A stretch of DNA of 64,000 nucleotides. It comes from Rhodoplanes sp963724735. GTDB lineage: Bacteria; Pseudomonadota; Alphaproteobacteria; Rhizobiales; Xanthobacteraceae. The notes beneath the pieces were generated by a model that saw only the letters and a list, made by a program, of their open reading frames with translations, was not told the origin of the DNA and searched no databases. The stretch is from the NCBI GenBank assembly GCA_963724735.1, contig CAVRVX010000008.1, forward strand, positions 1 through 64,000, written 5' to 3'. The stretch's first letter is position 1. Every line of letters begins with the position of its first letter. Below, piece by piece: positions 39,445 through 49,290 of the stretch. The position numbers and the translations under genes are program-made.

Positions 39445-40707
39445 GTGCCGATCAATCCTTTGAAATCCGCCCCGATCGCCCGCTCCACGATGGCTTATGT
39501 GTTGGCGGGCGGCCGCGGCAGCCGCCTGCACGAGCTGTGCGACAATCGCGCAAAACCGGCCGTCTATTTCGGCGGCAAGACGCGGATCATCGACTTCGCG
39601 CTGTCCAACGCCTTCAATTCGGGCATCCACCGTATCGGCGTCGCCACCCAGTACAAGGCGCACAGCCTGATCCGCCACATGCAGCGGGGCTGGAACTTCT
39701 TCCGCCCCGAACGCAACGAAAGCTTCGATATCCTGCCGGCGAGCCAGCGCATCGCCGGGGCAAGCTGGTACGCCGGCACCGCCGACGCCGTCTACCAGAA
39801 CATCGACATCATCGAGACCTACAGTCCCGAGTACATGGTCATTCTCGCGGGTGACCATATCTACAAAATGGATCTCGAGCCCATGCTCCATCAGCATCTG
39901 GAGCAAGGCGCCGATATCACCGTCGCCGCGCTCGAGGTGCCGGTGCGGGACGCCACCGGTTTCGGCGTCATGCATGTCAACGAAAACGATTTGATTATCG
40001 ATTTCGTCGAGAAGCCGGAAAAGCCGCCGCACGTCCCCGGCAAGCCCAACGTCGCCTTGGCGAGCATGGGCATCTATGTCTTCAACACGCGGCTCCTGAT
40101 CGACCAAGTCCGCCGCGACGCAGCCGATCCGCATTCGAGCCACGATTTCGGCAAGGACATCATCCCCTACCTGGTGAAATACGGAAAGGCGGTCTGCCAT
40201 CCGTTTTCCCGTTCCTGCGTGCGCTCGCGCGAGGAGGCTCAGCCGTATTGGCGCGACGTGGGGACGATTGAGTCCTATTGGGAGGCCAATATCGACCTCA
40301 CCGCGGTGGTGCCGCAGCTCGATCTGTTCGACCACAACTGGCCGATCTGGACGTTTGCCGAGATTTCGCCGCCGGCCAAATTCGTGCACGACGAGCAGGG
40401 GCGGCGCGGCATTGCGATCTCATCGCTCGTTGCAAGCGACACCATCATTTCCGGCGCTTCGATCCGCCGCTCGTTGCTGTTCACCGGGACTCGCATCCAT
40501 TCTTTCGTGTTCGTCGACAACTCGGTGATCCTGCCGAATGTCGACATCGCCCGCGGCGCGCGCCTGCGTAACGTGGTCGTTGACAAGGGCGTGCGCATTC
40601 CCCCGAAGCTGGTGGTCGGCGAGGATCCGGAGCTGGACGCCAAACGGTTCCGGCGCAGCGAGCGGGGCATCTGTCTGATCACCCAGAATATGATCGACCG
40701 CTTGTGA
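39445..40707 (+). CDS. glgC: glucose-1-phosphate adenylyltransferase
   Basis: A 420-residue ADP-glucose pyrophosphorylase that makes the glucosyl donor for glycogen. GTG start at 39445. The nucleotide loop is GGRGSRL (22-28), then NRAKPAVYFGGKTRIIDF, the regulatory QRGWNFFRPERNESFDI stretch, and a left-handed beta-helix C-terminus. The stop TGA overlaps the GTG start of glgA (40704-40707), so translation is coupled. Confidence 0.97.
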   Translation: MPINPLKSAPIARSTMAYVLAGGRGSRLHELCDNRAKPAVYFGGKTRIIDFALSNAFNSGIHRIGVATQYKAHSLIRHMQRGWNFFRPERNESFDILPASQRIAGASWYAGTADAVYQNIDIIETYSPEYMVILAGDHIYKMDLEPMLHQHLEQGADITVAALEVPVRDATGFGVMHVNENDLIIDFVEKPEKPPHVPGKPNVALASMGIYVFNTRLLIDQVRRDAADPHSSHDFGKDIIPYLVKYGKAVCHPFSRSCVRSREEAQPYWRDVGTIESYWEANIDLTAVVPQLDLFDHNWPIWTFAEISPPAKFVHDEQGRRGIAISSLVASDTIISGASIRRSLLFTGTRIHSFVFVDNSVILPNVDIARGARLRNVVVDKGVRIPPKLVVGEDPELDAKRFRRSERGICLITQNMIDRL

Positions 40708-42161
40708 TTTCGTCGCAGATCAACGTTCTCTTTGTCGTCTCCGAGGTCTATCCGCTCATCAAAACCGGTGGCCTCGCCGATGTGGCGGGCGCCTTGCCGC
40801 AGGCGCTCCTGCCGGAGGGCGTGCGCGTCGTCACGCTGACGCCGGGCTATCCTTCCGTCCTCAAAACGCTGCCCGCAAGCGAAACGATCCGCGAATTGCA
40901 TGATCTGTTCGGTGGGCCGGCGCGGCTCCTCCACGGGCGGGTGAACGGACTCGAACTCTTTGTCCTCGATGCGCCGCACCTCTATTTACGGCCGGGCGGC
41001 CCCTATCATGGCCCGGACGGGAAGGATTGGAGCGACAATGCCATCCGTTTCGGCGCGCTCAGCCTGGTGGCGGCGCAGATCGGCGCGGGCGAGATCGCCG
41101 CCTTCATCCCCGACATTCTGCACGCCCATGATTGGCAGGGCGGGCTTGCCGCCGCCTATCTCCGCTATGTCTATGGACATGGACCGCGCACGGTGGCGAC
41201 CGTGCACAATCTCGCCTTTCAAGGGCTGTTCCCCGCGTCCTTCATGCATCCGCTGAAGCTGCCGCCGCAAGCCTACAGCATTGAAGGAGTTGAGTTTCAC
41301 GGCGAAATCGGGTTTCTGAAGGCTGCGCTCGCGCTGTCGGATCGCATCACCACGGTGTCGCCGACGTATGCCGCCGAGATTCGGACGTCGGAATTCGGGA
41401 TGGGCCTCGACGGCCTGTTGCGGGTGCGCACGGAGAAGCTCACCGGCATTCTCAACGGCATCGATAACAATGTCTGGAATCCCGCCACCGACCCGTTGAT
41501 CGCCGCCAATTTCGACGCCCGCCGGATCGCCCCGCGCATCGCCAACAAAGCGGTGCTGAAGCAGAAAATGAAGCTGGAGACCGCCGACACGCTTCTGTTC
41601 GGGGTCATCAGCCGCCTCACCTGGCAGAAGGGTCTCGACATGCTGGTCGCCGTCCTGCCGACGATGCTCGCGACCGGCGCGCAGCTCGTCGTGCTCGGGA
41701 CCGGCGAACGCGCGATGGAGCGCGGGTTCACCGACGCCGCGCGCATCCATGAGGGTCGCATCGGCTGCGTGATCGGCTACGACGAGGAGCTCGCCCATCT
41801 GATCCAGGCGGGAGTCGACGCCCTGATCATGCCGTCCCGTTTCGAGCCGTGCGGCCTGCCCCAGCTCTGCGCGCTGCGTTATGGCGCCCTTCCGATCGTC
41901 AGCCGCGTCGGCGGGCTTGCCGACACCGTGATCGACTGCAACGAAATGGCGATCGCCGAAGGATTCGGCACTGGCGTTCAGTTCAACCCGACCGTCGGCA
42001 TGCTGGAGGCGGCGATCCTGCGGACGACCGCGCTGTGGAAAAATGCGCGCGTGTGGCGGCGCGCCCAGCGCAACGCCATGGCCGCCGACGTCTCCTGGCG
42101 CCGTCCGGCGCGCCGCTATGCGGAGCTGTACCGCGAGGTGCTGGCGGAACACCGGCGTTGA
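40704..42161 (+). CDS. glgA: glycogen synthase
   Basis: A 485-residue GT5 enzyme that extends glycogen from ADP-glucose. The ADP-glucose motif is KTGGLADVAGALP near the N-terminus. HDWQGGLA, the late SRLTWQKGLDML and the E-x7-E motif region SRFEPCGLPQLCALRYGALP are all present. GTG start at 40704 overlaps the glgC stop. It ends the glycogen operon; glgB is not in this window. Confidence 0.97.
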   Translation: MISSQINVLFVVSEVYPLIKTGGLADVAGALPQALLPEGVRVVTLTPGYPSVLKTLPASETIRELHDLFGGPARLLHGRVNGLELFVLDAPHLYLRPGGPYHGPDGKDWSDNAIRFGALSLVAAQIGAGEIAAFIPDILHAHDWQGGLAAAYLRYVYGHGPRTVATVHNLAFQGLFPASFMHPLKLPPQAYSIEGVEFHGEIGFLKAALALSDRITTVSPTYAAEIRTSEFGMGLDGLLRVRTEKLTGILNGIDNNVWNPATDPLIAANFDARRIAPRIANKAVLKQKMKLETADTLLFGVISRLTWQKGLDMLVAVLPTMLATGAQLVVLGTGERAMERGFTDAARIHEGRIGCVIGYDEELAHLIQAGVDALIMPSRFEPCGLPQLCALRYGALPIVSRVGGLADTVIDCNEMAIAEGFGTGVQFNPTVGMLEAAILRTTALWKNARVWRRAQRNAMAADVSWRRPARRYAELYREVLAEHRR

Positions 42162-42253
42162 CCGGCGCGCGGCGCCAGCGTGCAGCGGGCGCTCGCGGCT
42201 TGCTCATCGCCCGGCTCAGCCCCGAGTCCAGACATGAGCTGGATTTCATGGCA

Positions 42254-43867
42254 TCACAGCGGCGGATCATAGGCGTCCCGGTTGCAGAAAATGCTCGCCT
42301 CTTCCAGGTCGAGCTCGCGCTCGATCCGCCGGCGCGATTCGTCGGTGATCTCGCCCTTGCGCAACTGCTCATGGATGTATTCGCGCTCCGCTTTGATCAG
42401 CTCGACATGAAGCTGCGCGCTCTTGGCGGCGGTCTCAAACCCGTCCGCCGCCGTTTTCGGAAGATGCAGCGAGCGATGGTGGTTGCGGGCGGTCAAATGC
42501 TCGGCGACCCTGGCATTGGCTGTCTTTCCGCCTGTCAGGGCGTCGAGCCTTCGCTCGGCCGCGGCCAGCGCGGCGTGGCGGGCGCGCAGTTCGGCTTCCC
42601 TCTCATCGCCTCTTTCCCGCGCCGCCATCTGCGGGAGGCGCAGCCAGCGCGACACCACGGGCATGACCGGGCCCTCGGCGACAAGGGTCAGGATGATCAC
42701 GCCGAAGGTCATGACGAGAATCTCGTCGCGATACGGAAACGGCGCGCCGTTCTGAAGCGTGAGCGGCAGCGCGAGCGCGGCGGCGAGCGATACCACGCCG
42801 CGGACGCCGATAAAGGCGAGCATGAACGGCATTTTCCAGGGCGGATAGGGATCGCGCCGCCGGACGGCGGGAATCAACAGGCGCGGCAGATAGGTGGCGG
42901 GGAAGACCCAGACAAAGCGGGCGAGCACGCAAACGACCGTGGTCAGCAGCACGCCAAACACAAGCTCGCGCACGGAGTGCGCGCCGATGCGGGCGAACAG
43001 CGTGCGCGCCTGCAACCCGGTCACCAGGAAAACGAAACCCTCGATCAGATAGATCAGCAGGTCCCAGAAGAAGATGCCCTGCAAGCGGGTCGCCGCCGAG
43101 ATCAGGCGCGGGCCGTTCCAGCTTATGTATAGGCCGGCGGCGACCGTGGCGAGCACGCCGGAGCCTCCGAGATGCTCGGGAATCCAATAGGCGAGGTAGG
43201 GCGTCATCAGCGACAAGGTAATTTCGACGCGCGGGTCCCGGGCCCAGCGGCGCAGGCGCAGGCTGACCCAGCCGACGCCCACGCCATAGGCAATCTCGCC
43301 GACCACGATGGCGCCGAACGTCCCCAAAGCCTCGGGAAAGGAGAACGCGCCGGTGCTGACCGCGGCGACCGCAAAGCGATAGAGGACGAGCGCGGTTGCG
43401 TCGTTCGCAAGCCCCTCTCCTTCGAGGATGACGACAAGCCGCCGCGGCAGGCCAAGCCGGCGCGCCAGCGCGAGCGGGGCGACCACGTCGGGCGGCGAGA
43501 CGATGGCGCCGAGCAAAAAGCCGATACCCCAGGGCAGGCCCAGCAGGTAGTGGGTCGCCGCCGCCACCGCGCAGGTGGTGAACACCACGCACCCGAAGGC
43601 AAGCAGGGCGATCGGCCGCAGGTTGAAGCGGAACTCGCGCCAGCTCATTGCGACGCCCGCCGAGTAGATCAACGGCGGCAGCACGATCAGCAGCACGAAT
43701 TGCGGCGACAACTCGATGGGCGGAATGCCGGGAATGAGCGTAAGCGCGACGCCGATGAGGACGAGCAGGATCGACGGCGCCGTATTCAATCGCCGCGCGA
43801 GCAAGGCGACGGCTGCCAGAACGCCCAGCAGCGAGAGCAGAGTCTCATACGACACGGTTGTGCTCAT
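42254..43867 (-). CDS. Na+/H+ antiporter, CPA1 family
   Basis: A 537-residue CPA1-type monovalent cation/proton antiporter with about 12 membrane helices and a charged cytoplasmic tail of about 140 residues. The ion site is recognisable in GAIVSPPDVVAPLALARRLGLP and in VILEGEGLANDATALVLYRFA (read across the fifth and sixth helices), plus FIGVRGVVSLAAALALPL. These match NhaP/YjcE-like antiporters. It is convergent with glgA and divergent from mtgA. Confidence 0.92.
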   Translation of the reverse strand: MSTTVSYETLLSLLGVLAAVALLARRLNTAPSILLVLIGVALTLIPGIPPIELSPQFVLLIVLPPLIYSAGVAMSWREFRFNLRPIALLAFGCVVFTTCAVAAATHYLLGLPWGIGFLLGAIVSPPDVVAPLALARRLGLPRRLVVILEGEGLANDATALVLYRFAVAAVSTGAFSFPEALGTFGAIVVGEIAYGVGVGWVSLRLRRWARDPRVEITLSLMTPYLAYWIPEHLGGSGVLATVAAGLYISWNGPRLISAATRLQGIFFWDLLIYLIEGFVFLVTGLQARTLFARIGAHSVRELVFGVLLTTVVCVLARFVWVFPATYLPRLLIPAVRRRDPYPPWKMPFMLAFIGVRGVVSLAAALALPLTLQNGAPFPYRDEILVMTFGVIILTLVAEGPVMPVVSRWLRLPQMAARERGDEREAELRARHAALAAAERRLDALTGGKTANARVAEHLTARNHHRSLHLPKTAADGFETAAKSAQLHVELIKAEREYIHEQLRKGEITDESRRRIERELDLEEASIFCNRDAYDPPL

Positions 43868-43939
43868 TTCGCCAAACTGGACGCAATCGCCGCCGCGTTC
43901 AAGGACGCGCGCGCCGGCGTCTTGCTAAGATGATGACGC

Positions 43940-44671
43940 ATGGCTCCCATTTCGACATCCCGCCGGCCTCTTTGGGTCCGCGCGCTCAAATCCGTCGCGG
44001 CCATCCTCGCCGGCCTGCTGGCGTTGCCCTTTTTGCTCGCGCCGCTGTGCCTGTTCGGCCAGCCGGTCTCGACCCTGATGCTGGCGCGGTGGGCGACGGG
44101 CGCGCGGGTCGAGCGCCAATGGCTTCCGCTCCATGCGATGGCCCCGAGCTTGCCGGCTTCCGTCATCGCCGGCGAAGACGCCCAGTTTTGCCGCCATCGC
44201 GGGATCGATCTCGCCGGACTTCGCGAGGCGATGCACGATGCGGAAACGCTGAGCGAGATGCGCGGCGCGTCGACGCTCTCGCAACAGGCGACGAAGAACC
44301 TCTTCCTGTGGCCGGGGCGCAGTTACCTGCGCAAGCTCATCGAGGCGCCGCTGGCGCTTTGGGTCGATCTCGTCCTCGGCAAGCGCCAACTCCTGGAGGT
44401 CTATCTCAATGTTGCAGAATGGGGGCCGAACGGCGAATTCGGCGCCGAAGCCGGGGCGCGGCGGGCGTTCGGGAAATCGGCGCGCGACCTCACCCCGCGT
44501 GAGGCCGCGTTGCTCGCCGCCAGCCTTCCCAACCCGCGCCGACGCAACCCTGGCCGGCCTGGTCCGGCGCTGTCCCGGCTCGCCGGGATCTACGAACGGC
44601 GCGCGGCGATCCCGCGGCTCGTCGCCTGCCTAAAGCCAGGCCCTAGCCATCGCGACGGCCTTGTTCTATAA
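43940..44671 (+). CDS. mtgA: monofunctional biosynthetic peptidoglycan transglycosylase
   Basis: A 243-residue GT51 enzyme with one N-terminal membrane anchor (about 20-38). It polymerises lipid II into glycan strands in the periplasm. The catalytic glutamate lies in VIAGEDAQFCRHRGID. The second motif is GASTLSQQATKNLFLW and the third KRQLLEVYLNVAEWG. The length matches MtgA. rpmF follows 64 bp later, a common order in Rhizobiales. Confidence 0.95.
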   Translation: MAPISTSRRPLWVRALKSVAAILAGLLALPFLLAPLCLFGQPVSTLMLARWATGARVERQWLPLHAMAPSLPASVIAGEDAQFCRHRGIDLAGLREAMHDAETLSEMRGASTLSQQATKNLFLWPGRSYLRKLIEAPLALWVDLVLGKRQLLEVYLNVAEWGPNGEFGAEAGARRAFGKSARDLTPREAALLAASLPNPRRRNPGRPGPALSRLAGIYERRAAIPRLVACLKPGPSHRDGLVL

Positions 44672-44735
44672 GCGCGGCCTTCGCAAAATGAACTCGGCGC
44701 GCGCCGCGCGACCTTTCGATGAGGAGACTGAAGCC

Positions 44736-44921
44736 ATGGCCGTGCCGAAAAGGAAGACTTCGCCGTCCAGGCGCGGAATGCGCCGCTCCGCCGATGCGTT
44801 GAAGGCGCCCGCCTATGTCGAAGACAGGGACTCGGGCGAGCTGCGGCGGCCGCATCACATCGACCTGAAGACAGGCATGTACCGCGGTCGGCAGGTGCTC
44901 AAGAAGAAGGCCGAGGAGTAG
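44736..44921 (+). CDS. rpmF: 50S ribosomal protein L32
   Basis: A 61-residue basic ribosomal protein. MAVPKRKTSPSRRGMRRS is the standard alphaproteobacterial L32 start, and the zinc-ligand cysteines are absent, as usual in this group. ATG 44736 follows GAGGAGACTGAAGCC. The protein ends VLKKKAEE. Upstream in-frame codons are not expected to be translated. Confidence 0.97.
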   Translation: MAVPKRKTSPSRRGMRRSADALKAPAYVEDRDSGELRRPHHIDLKTGMYRGRQVLKKKAEE

Positions 44922-44990
44922 GCCGCGGACCGGCGACCGACCGATCAAGCGCGACCGCCACGCGAAGAGCGAAAAGAGGAGGCGAAGGCG

Positions 44991-45410
44991 ATGTTCCTGC
45001 TCGGGGTGCCGCTGCTCATCATTCCCCTGGCCTTCTACAATATCGTCGTCTTCCTCCTGCCCGGGCTCGAGTGGGCGCAGCCGCTTGCCGAGGCCGTAAT
45101 GCCGTCGGGAGCGACCTGGACCTTGACGCTCGGCGATTTCCTCATCGCGGTTTCGGTGTTCATTCTGTTTCTGGAGGTCGCCAAAGCGATCCGCGCGGAA
45201 CGGCGCGGGGGCGTCGATCACGCGCTTTCTGTGATTTTATTCGTCGGCATGCTGGCTGAGTTCCTGCTCGTCAAGCAGGCAGCAACGCCGACATTCTTCC
45301 TGCTGCTGGTCGCTTGCCTCGTCGACATGATCGCAGGCTTTGCCTTCTCGCTCAAAGAGGCGCACCGAAAAGTGGTGTTCGAAGGGATCGACCAGACGCA
45401 AGCGCCCTGA
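44991..45410 (+). CDS. four-helix membrane protein of unknown function
   Basis: A 139-residue inner-membrane protein with four hydrophobic helices (about 5-25, 45-64, 78-94, 98-118). An acidic periplasmic loop (LEWAQPLAEAVMPSG) and a short polar tail are also visible. AAAGAGGAGGCGAAGGCG before ATG 44991 is a strong ribosome site. This family is widespread and unnamed in Rhizobiales. It is convergent with phaR. Confidence 0.85.
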   Translation: MFLLGVPLLIIPLAFYNIVVFLLPGLEWAQPLAEAVMPSGATWTLTLGDFLIAVSVFILFLEVAKAIRAERRGGVDHALSVILFVGMLAEFLLVKQAATPTFFLLLVACLVDMIAGFAFSLKEAHRKVVFEGIDQTQAP

Positions 45411-45481
45411 CGCGCATTAATCGAAACGATGTCGCCGGCTCGCCCTCCCGGGCAAGCGCCTGCCAAAATTGTCCTGCGGCC

Positions 45482-46087
45482 CTAAGTCTTCGTCTTTTCG
45501 GCCTCGGCTGCGCTCAGCCGATCGAGCCGCTTCTGCATCTCTTCGAGCTGCCGCTTGAGATCATCGATCTCGTCGGGCGAGTGCTCAATCGACTCGGCCG
45601 CCACGTCAGCCTCCTCGCCTTGCCCTTCGGGGCGGGCGGCGAACGGCGTGAACATAGTGAAAGCGCGCTGGAACATGTCCATGTTGCGCCGCACCTGTTC
45701 CTCGATCGTCCCGAGCCGTCCGACCCCCCAGGCCTGCGCCATCTGCTCGCGGAATTTTTCCTGTTCGCGCGAGAAGAGGTCGAGCGAGCTTTCGAGGTAG
45801 CGCGGCACCAGCATCTGCATGCTGTCGCCATAGAATCGGATGAGCTGTCGCAGGAAAGTGATCGGCAAGAGATTCTGCCCCTGCTTGTTTTCCTGCTCGA
45901 AGATGATCTGGGTCAAAACCGAGCGAGTGATGTCCTCGCCAGTCTTGGCGTCGTAAACGACAAAGTCCTCGCCTGTCTTCAACATGCCGGCGAGGTCTTC
46001 CAGCGTCACATAGGTGCTCGTTCCAGTGTTATAGAGCCGCCTGTTGGCGTACTTTTTAATAATGACCGGAGATTCGGACTTGGCCAT
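45482..46087 (-). CDS. phaR: polyhydroxyalkanoate synthesis repressor PhaR
   Basis: A 201-residue regulator with an N-terminal PHB/PHA accumulation regulator DNA-binding domain (VIIKKYANRRLYNTGTSTYV, about residues 7-26, then TLEDL and VYDAKTGEDITRSVLTQIIFEQE). Two PHB_acc repeats (about 60-110) bind PHA. A coiled-coil C-terminus (about 165-201, ending SAAEAEKTKT) follows. It normally represses phasin and its own gene and is released by growing PHA granules. It is the last core gene before the mobile region. The pairing with phaB at 5483 shows this strain makes PHA. Confidence 0.94.
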   Translation of the reverse strand: MAKSESPVIIKKYANRRLYNTGTSTYVTLEDLAGMLKTGEDFVVYDAKTGEDITRSVLTQIIFEQENKQGQNLLPITFLRQLIRFYGDSMQMLVPRYLESSLDLFSREQEKFREQMAQAWGVGRLGTIEEQVRRNMDMFQRAFTMFTPFAARPEGQGEEADVAAESIEHSPDEIDDLKRQLEEMQKRLDRLSAAEAEKTKT

Positions 46088-46593
46088 GAGGGTTTTCGCT
46101 GTAGGCCGGTTTGCCGGCGGGTTTGCACGCGAGCATGGCGCTCATGTCATTTTGCGCGGCCCGCGAAAAAAAAATAAGCCGTTTTCTTGAAACGGGCTAC
46201 CGTTTTGTGCAACTGCTTCCTTTGCGTGCCGAACGCCGCCCGTCTGCCCCGGACGGCCGGCGGGCCGCTCTGGCCGTCCGGGTTGTTCGGGCGGGTCTCA
46301 GAACAGCGTTGACCAGTCGCCGGGGATGCCCGACAAAGGCGCCGGAATTAGCCACCCAGTCACTCGGGGCCCCGTCTCTCGCGGGCCGAAAACACAAGAG
46401 AGACCGGCTTGCGTAGCGGACCGCAACTCCCATTTTTCAGCGTTCGCGAAGCTCCGCGGATGTTCGCCTAAGTCCCCGCCTTTTCTGTGCATTCGCCGTC
46501 CTCCCTCTTAAAACTTGTTCGCTGACGTCCAATATAATCCGCCGAAAGCCCTGGCCAATCCGGGGGGCGAGACGGGGACGAGCGGAGGTAGGT
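46088..46593. other. junction region between phaR and integrase
   Basis: 506 bp with no supported gene. It carries the phaR promoter side, a small stem (AGCCGTTT-AAACGGGCT, about 46173-46195) and a long nested hairpin. No tRNA gene or tRNA 3' end (T-arm GTTCGA) can be seen on either strand, so the expected attachment site of the integrase is not recognisable. Confidence 0.4.
46236..46294. repeat. long nested hairpin
   Basis: Outer stem CCGCCCG (46236-46242) pairs with CGGGCGG (46288-46294). Inner stem CCCGGACGGCC (46248-46258) pairs perfectly with GGCCGTCCGGG (46272-46282). The 18 paired bases make a very stable structure on either strand, possibly a terminator or a recombination-related site at the island edge. 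Confidence 0.6.
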
Positions 46594-47872
46594 GTGGGCG
46601 GGTTGACCGCAAAGAAGGTCGAGCGCGAGAAGCAGCCCGGCCGTTACAGCGACGGCAACGGACTGTATTTGGAGATCAGGGCCGGCAAGAGGGGCCTCTC
46701 TAAGTGCTTTTTGTTCCGCTATGAGCGTGACGGACGCGAGCGGTGGATGGGCCTTGGTGCGACACACACGGTCAGCCTGCAGCGGGCGCGTGCAGACGCG
46801 AAGGCCGCGCGTGAGAAGCTGAGGGAGGGCGTCGACCCGATCGATGCCAAACATGAGGCCCGCGGAAAGGAGCGAGAGGCAAGGAAGGCGAAGAACAAGC
46901 CGCCAAAGGTCACTACGTTCCGTCACGCCGCCGAGCGCTACATGGCGACGCAAGAAGGCAGTTGGCGCTCCGCCACCCACCGCGGCCAGTGGCGCGCTAC
47001 GCTCGTCACGTACGCCTATCCGATCATTGGCGACATGCCGGTCGCGGATGTCAACACGGACGCCGTGTTGCGAGTGTTGCAACCGGTCTGGACCAGCAAA
47101 CAGGTGACGGCCATACGCCTACGGGGCCGCATAGAGCGGATACTAAATTGGGCGAAGGCGCTCGGCCTACGCGCAGGCGAGAACCCCGCGCAATGGAAAG
47201 GCCATTTGGAGAACCTGTTGCAGAGGCCAAAGCGTGAAAAGGAGCACCACTTGGCGCTGCCGTACAAGGAGATACCAGCCTTCATGGCTGAGCTGCGGCA
47301 GCATGAAAGCACCGCTGCGCGAGCGCTTGAGCTTTGCGTTTTGACGGCGACCCGGTCCGCCGAGGTGCTCGGTGCGCGCTGGGACGAAGTCAATTTCGAC
47401 GACCGGGTCTGGACCATCGACAAAAGTCGCATGAAGCCGGGCAAGGAGCACAGCATCCCATTGAGCGATCGCGCCATCGAAATCCTCGAAGGACTGTCGC
47501 GCGAAGAGGGTCATCAGCACGTTTTTATCGGCGCGCCGGGTCGGCCCCTGGGGCATGCTTCGATGTGGAAACTACTGCGGCATCTGCGACCCGGCTTCGT
47601 GCCGCACGGATTTAGGGCGTCATTTAGCACTTGGGCCAGTAACGAGAACTCACCACGCCAATCACGTCATTGAGTTGTCGCTCGCACACGCGGTCGGCAC
47701 CGAGGTCGAGCGGGTCTACAAACGCGGCACAATCATGTTCAATAAGCGCCGCGAACTGATGCAGGAGTGGAGCCGCTATTGCGCGAACCCGGCGATGCAG
47801 ACCGGCGAGGTCGTGCAGCTCCAGCACGGGCGAGGAGCAACTGCGAGCGATCGTCCTCATCCCCAGGAGTAA
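46594..47872 (+). pseudogene. P4-type tyrosine integrase, frameshifted
   Basis: GTG start at 46594 with GGAGGT ahead. It encodes an arm-binding DUF4102-like N-terminus (LTAKKVEREKQPGRYSDGNG), a core-binding domain (about 105-190) and a catalytic domain. Catalytic Arg is in LTATRSAEVLGARW and His-x-x-Arg in PHGFRASFSTW. At about 47645 one extra base (AACTC, where the second copy at 48890 has ATTC) shifts the frame, and the protein stops after 359 residues. The nucleophile tyrosine, in ELSLAHAVGTEVERVYKRG, is then out of frame. Without this base the protein would run to 47872. The integrase is therefore probably inactive. Confidence 0.85.
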
Positions 47873-48265
47873 CGACCCCGGTCGGGAAGTGGTAAGGCCA
47901 GCTCCAGACTGTGCAGCAGACAAGGGCAGCCCGTGGGCTTAACGCAACCGAACGACCCGCGCGGAAGCGAAGAAAAATCAAACTCGAGTATTCGCCGGGG
48001 GAGGGACGCGGGTGATTGATCTTAATTCTTTGACGCCTTTGATCACGCTCAGGTGGATGATTTGCTGCTTCCTGTCGGGGTGAAGACCGTTGAGAACATG
48101 CGTGTGGTGATCTGAAAGATGGTAGTGCTCCGTAGTCACGACGCCACTCCCTTTGACCCCTGAGAATACGAGCCTGTGGTGAAAGGGAAACTTTCCGCAA
48201 TTGATGCTATGCGAGCCACTTCGACACCTGCTGGTCCAAAGAGCAAAGCATCTTCTGCCCAGGCC
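47400..48265. repeat. 866-bp direct repeat, copy 1 (uninterrupted)
   Basis: Starts CGACCGGGTCTGGACC inside the integrase catalytic domain and ends TTCTGCCCAGGCC. It is nearly identical to 48648-49290 plus 51231-51453, differing by two single-base indels. Copy 1 shows the empty target site GCCTTTGATCAC (about 48035-48046) of the IS element found in copy 2. Confidence 0.9.
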
Positions 48266-48647
48266 TCCGCTAGGGGCGCAATGATGGCTTTGGACAGGTT
48301 TTTCCGCTCGGACGCTTTCAATGGCTCCAGCCGTCCAGCAGCCAATGCGTTGACGGCAAGCCTCCCGCTGGGGATCCGCCAAGTCGGCGGACACATCCAC
48401 CAGCCCAAGATCGCGGAGACGCCCAAGCAAACCGCCACGATGGACAGCAAGCTTCGGGGCAACCGTTTCCGGCACCGGCACCTCGAACACTGTTAGATCG
48501 CGTAGCAGCGCTTTCGCGTCCGTGCCGGCCAGATCAAGCAGCGCATCAATCGCCAGGTTCTCCAGAAACGCCCGAACTTCCGCATCCGACGGCAGGTCCC
48601 CCTGGGCAAGCCAGGCCTCCATCTCGTCCAGGGTCCGCTGCGCGTCC
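48136..48647 (-). pseudogene. remnant of an uncharacterised ATPase/TPR-type protein
   Basis: On the minus strand from 48647 downwards a protein-like frame reads EMEAWLAQGDLPSDAEVRAF, then LLDLAGTDAKALLRDLTVF and VPVPETVAPKLAV. After about 48390 it continues in another frame (AVNALAAGRLEPLKASERK) to a stop at 48136. The pattern of an LLRxLTVFxVPVP segment, a short GxLxRLRDLGLVD segment and NALAAGRL recalls helical C-terminal parts of large AAA/TPR proteins. That assignment is from memory and weak. The 5' end is cut by the second copy of the 866-bp repeat, and a one-base frameshift splits the rest. Confidence 0.45.
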
Positions 48648-49143
48648 CGACCGGGTCTGGACCATCGACAAAAGTCGCATGAAGCCGGGCAAGGAGCACA
48701 GCATCCCATTGAGCGATCGCGCCATCGAAATCCTCGAAGGACTGTTGCGCGAAGAGGGTCACCAGCACGTTTTTATCGGCGCGCCGGGTCGGCCCCTGGG
48801 GCATGCTTCGATGTGGAAACTACTGCGGCATCTGCGACCCGGCTTCGTGCCGCACGGATTCAGGGCGTCATTTAGCACTTGGGCCAGTAACGAGATTCAC
48901 CACGCCAATCACGTCATTGAGTTGTCGCTCGCACACGCGGTCGGCACCGAGGTCGAGCGGGTCTACAAACGCGGCACAATCATGTTCAATAAGCGCCGCG
49001 AACTGATGCAGGAGTGGAGCCGCTATTGCGCGAACCCGGCGATGCAGACCGGCGAGGTCGTGCAGCTCCAGCACGGGCGAGGAGCAACTGCGAGCGATCG
49101 TTCCTCATCCCCAGGAGTAACGACCCCGGTCGGGAAGTGGTAA
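48648..49143 (+). pseudogene. integrase 3' fragment (second copy)
   Basis: This copy of the integrase C-terminal domain is intact in frame through the catalytic tyrosine (ERVYKRG). It lacks the N-terminal and core-binding parts because the repeat starts in mid-gene. It continues VEEKQ-poor, low-complexity sequence to a stop at 49143. Without a start or DNA-binding arm it cannot be functional alone. It shows what the first copy would encode without its extra base. Confidence 0.85.
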
Positions 49144-49290
49144 GGCCAGCTCCAGACTGTGCAGCAGACAAGGGCAGCCCGTGGGCTTAACGCAACCGAA
49201 CGACCCGCGCGGAAGCGAAGAAAAATCAAACTCGAGTATTCGCCGGGGAAGGGACGCGGGTGATTGATCTTAATTCTTTGACGCCTTTGA

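Noticed and set aside
46088..46593. A tRNA gene or tRNA 3' end as integrase attachment site
   Set aside because: No T-arm GTTCGA pattern or cloverleaf is visible on either strand, so no attachment site is claimed.
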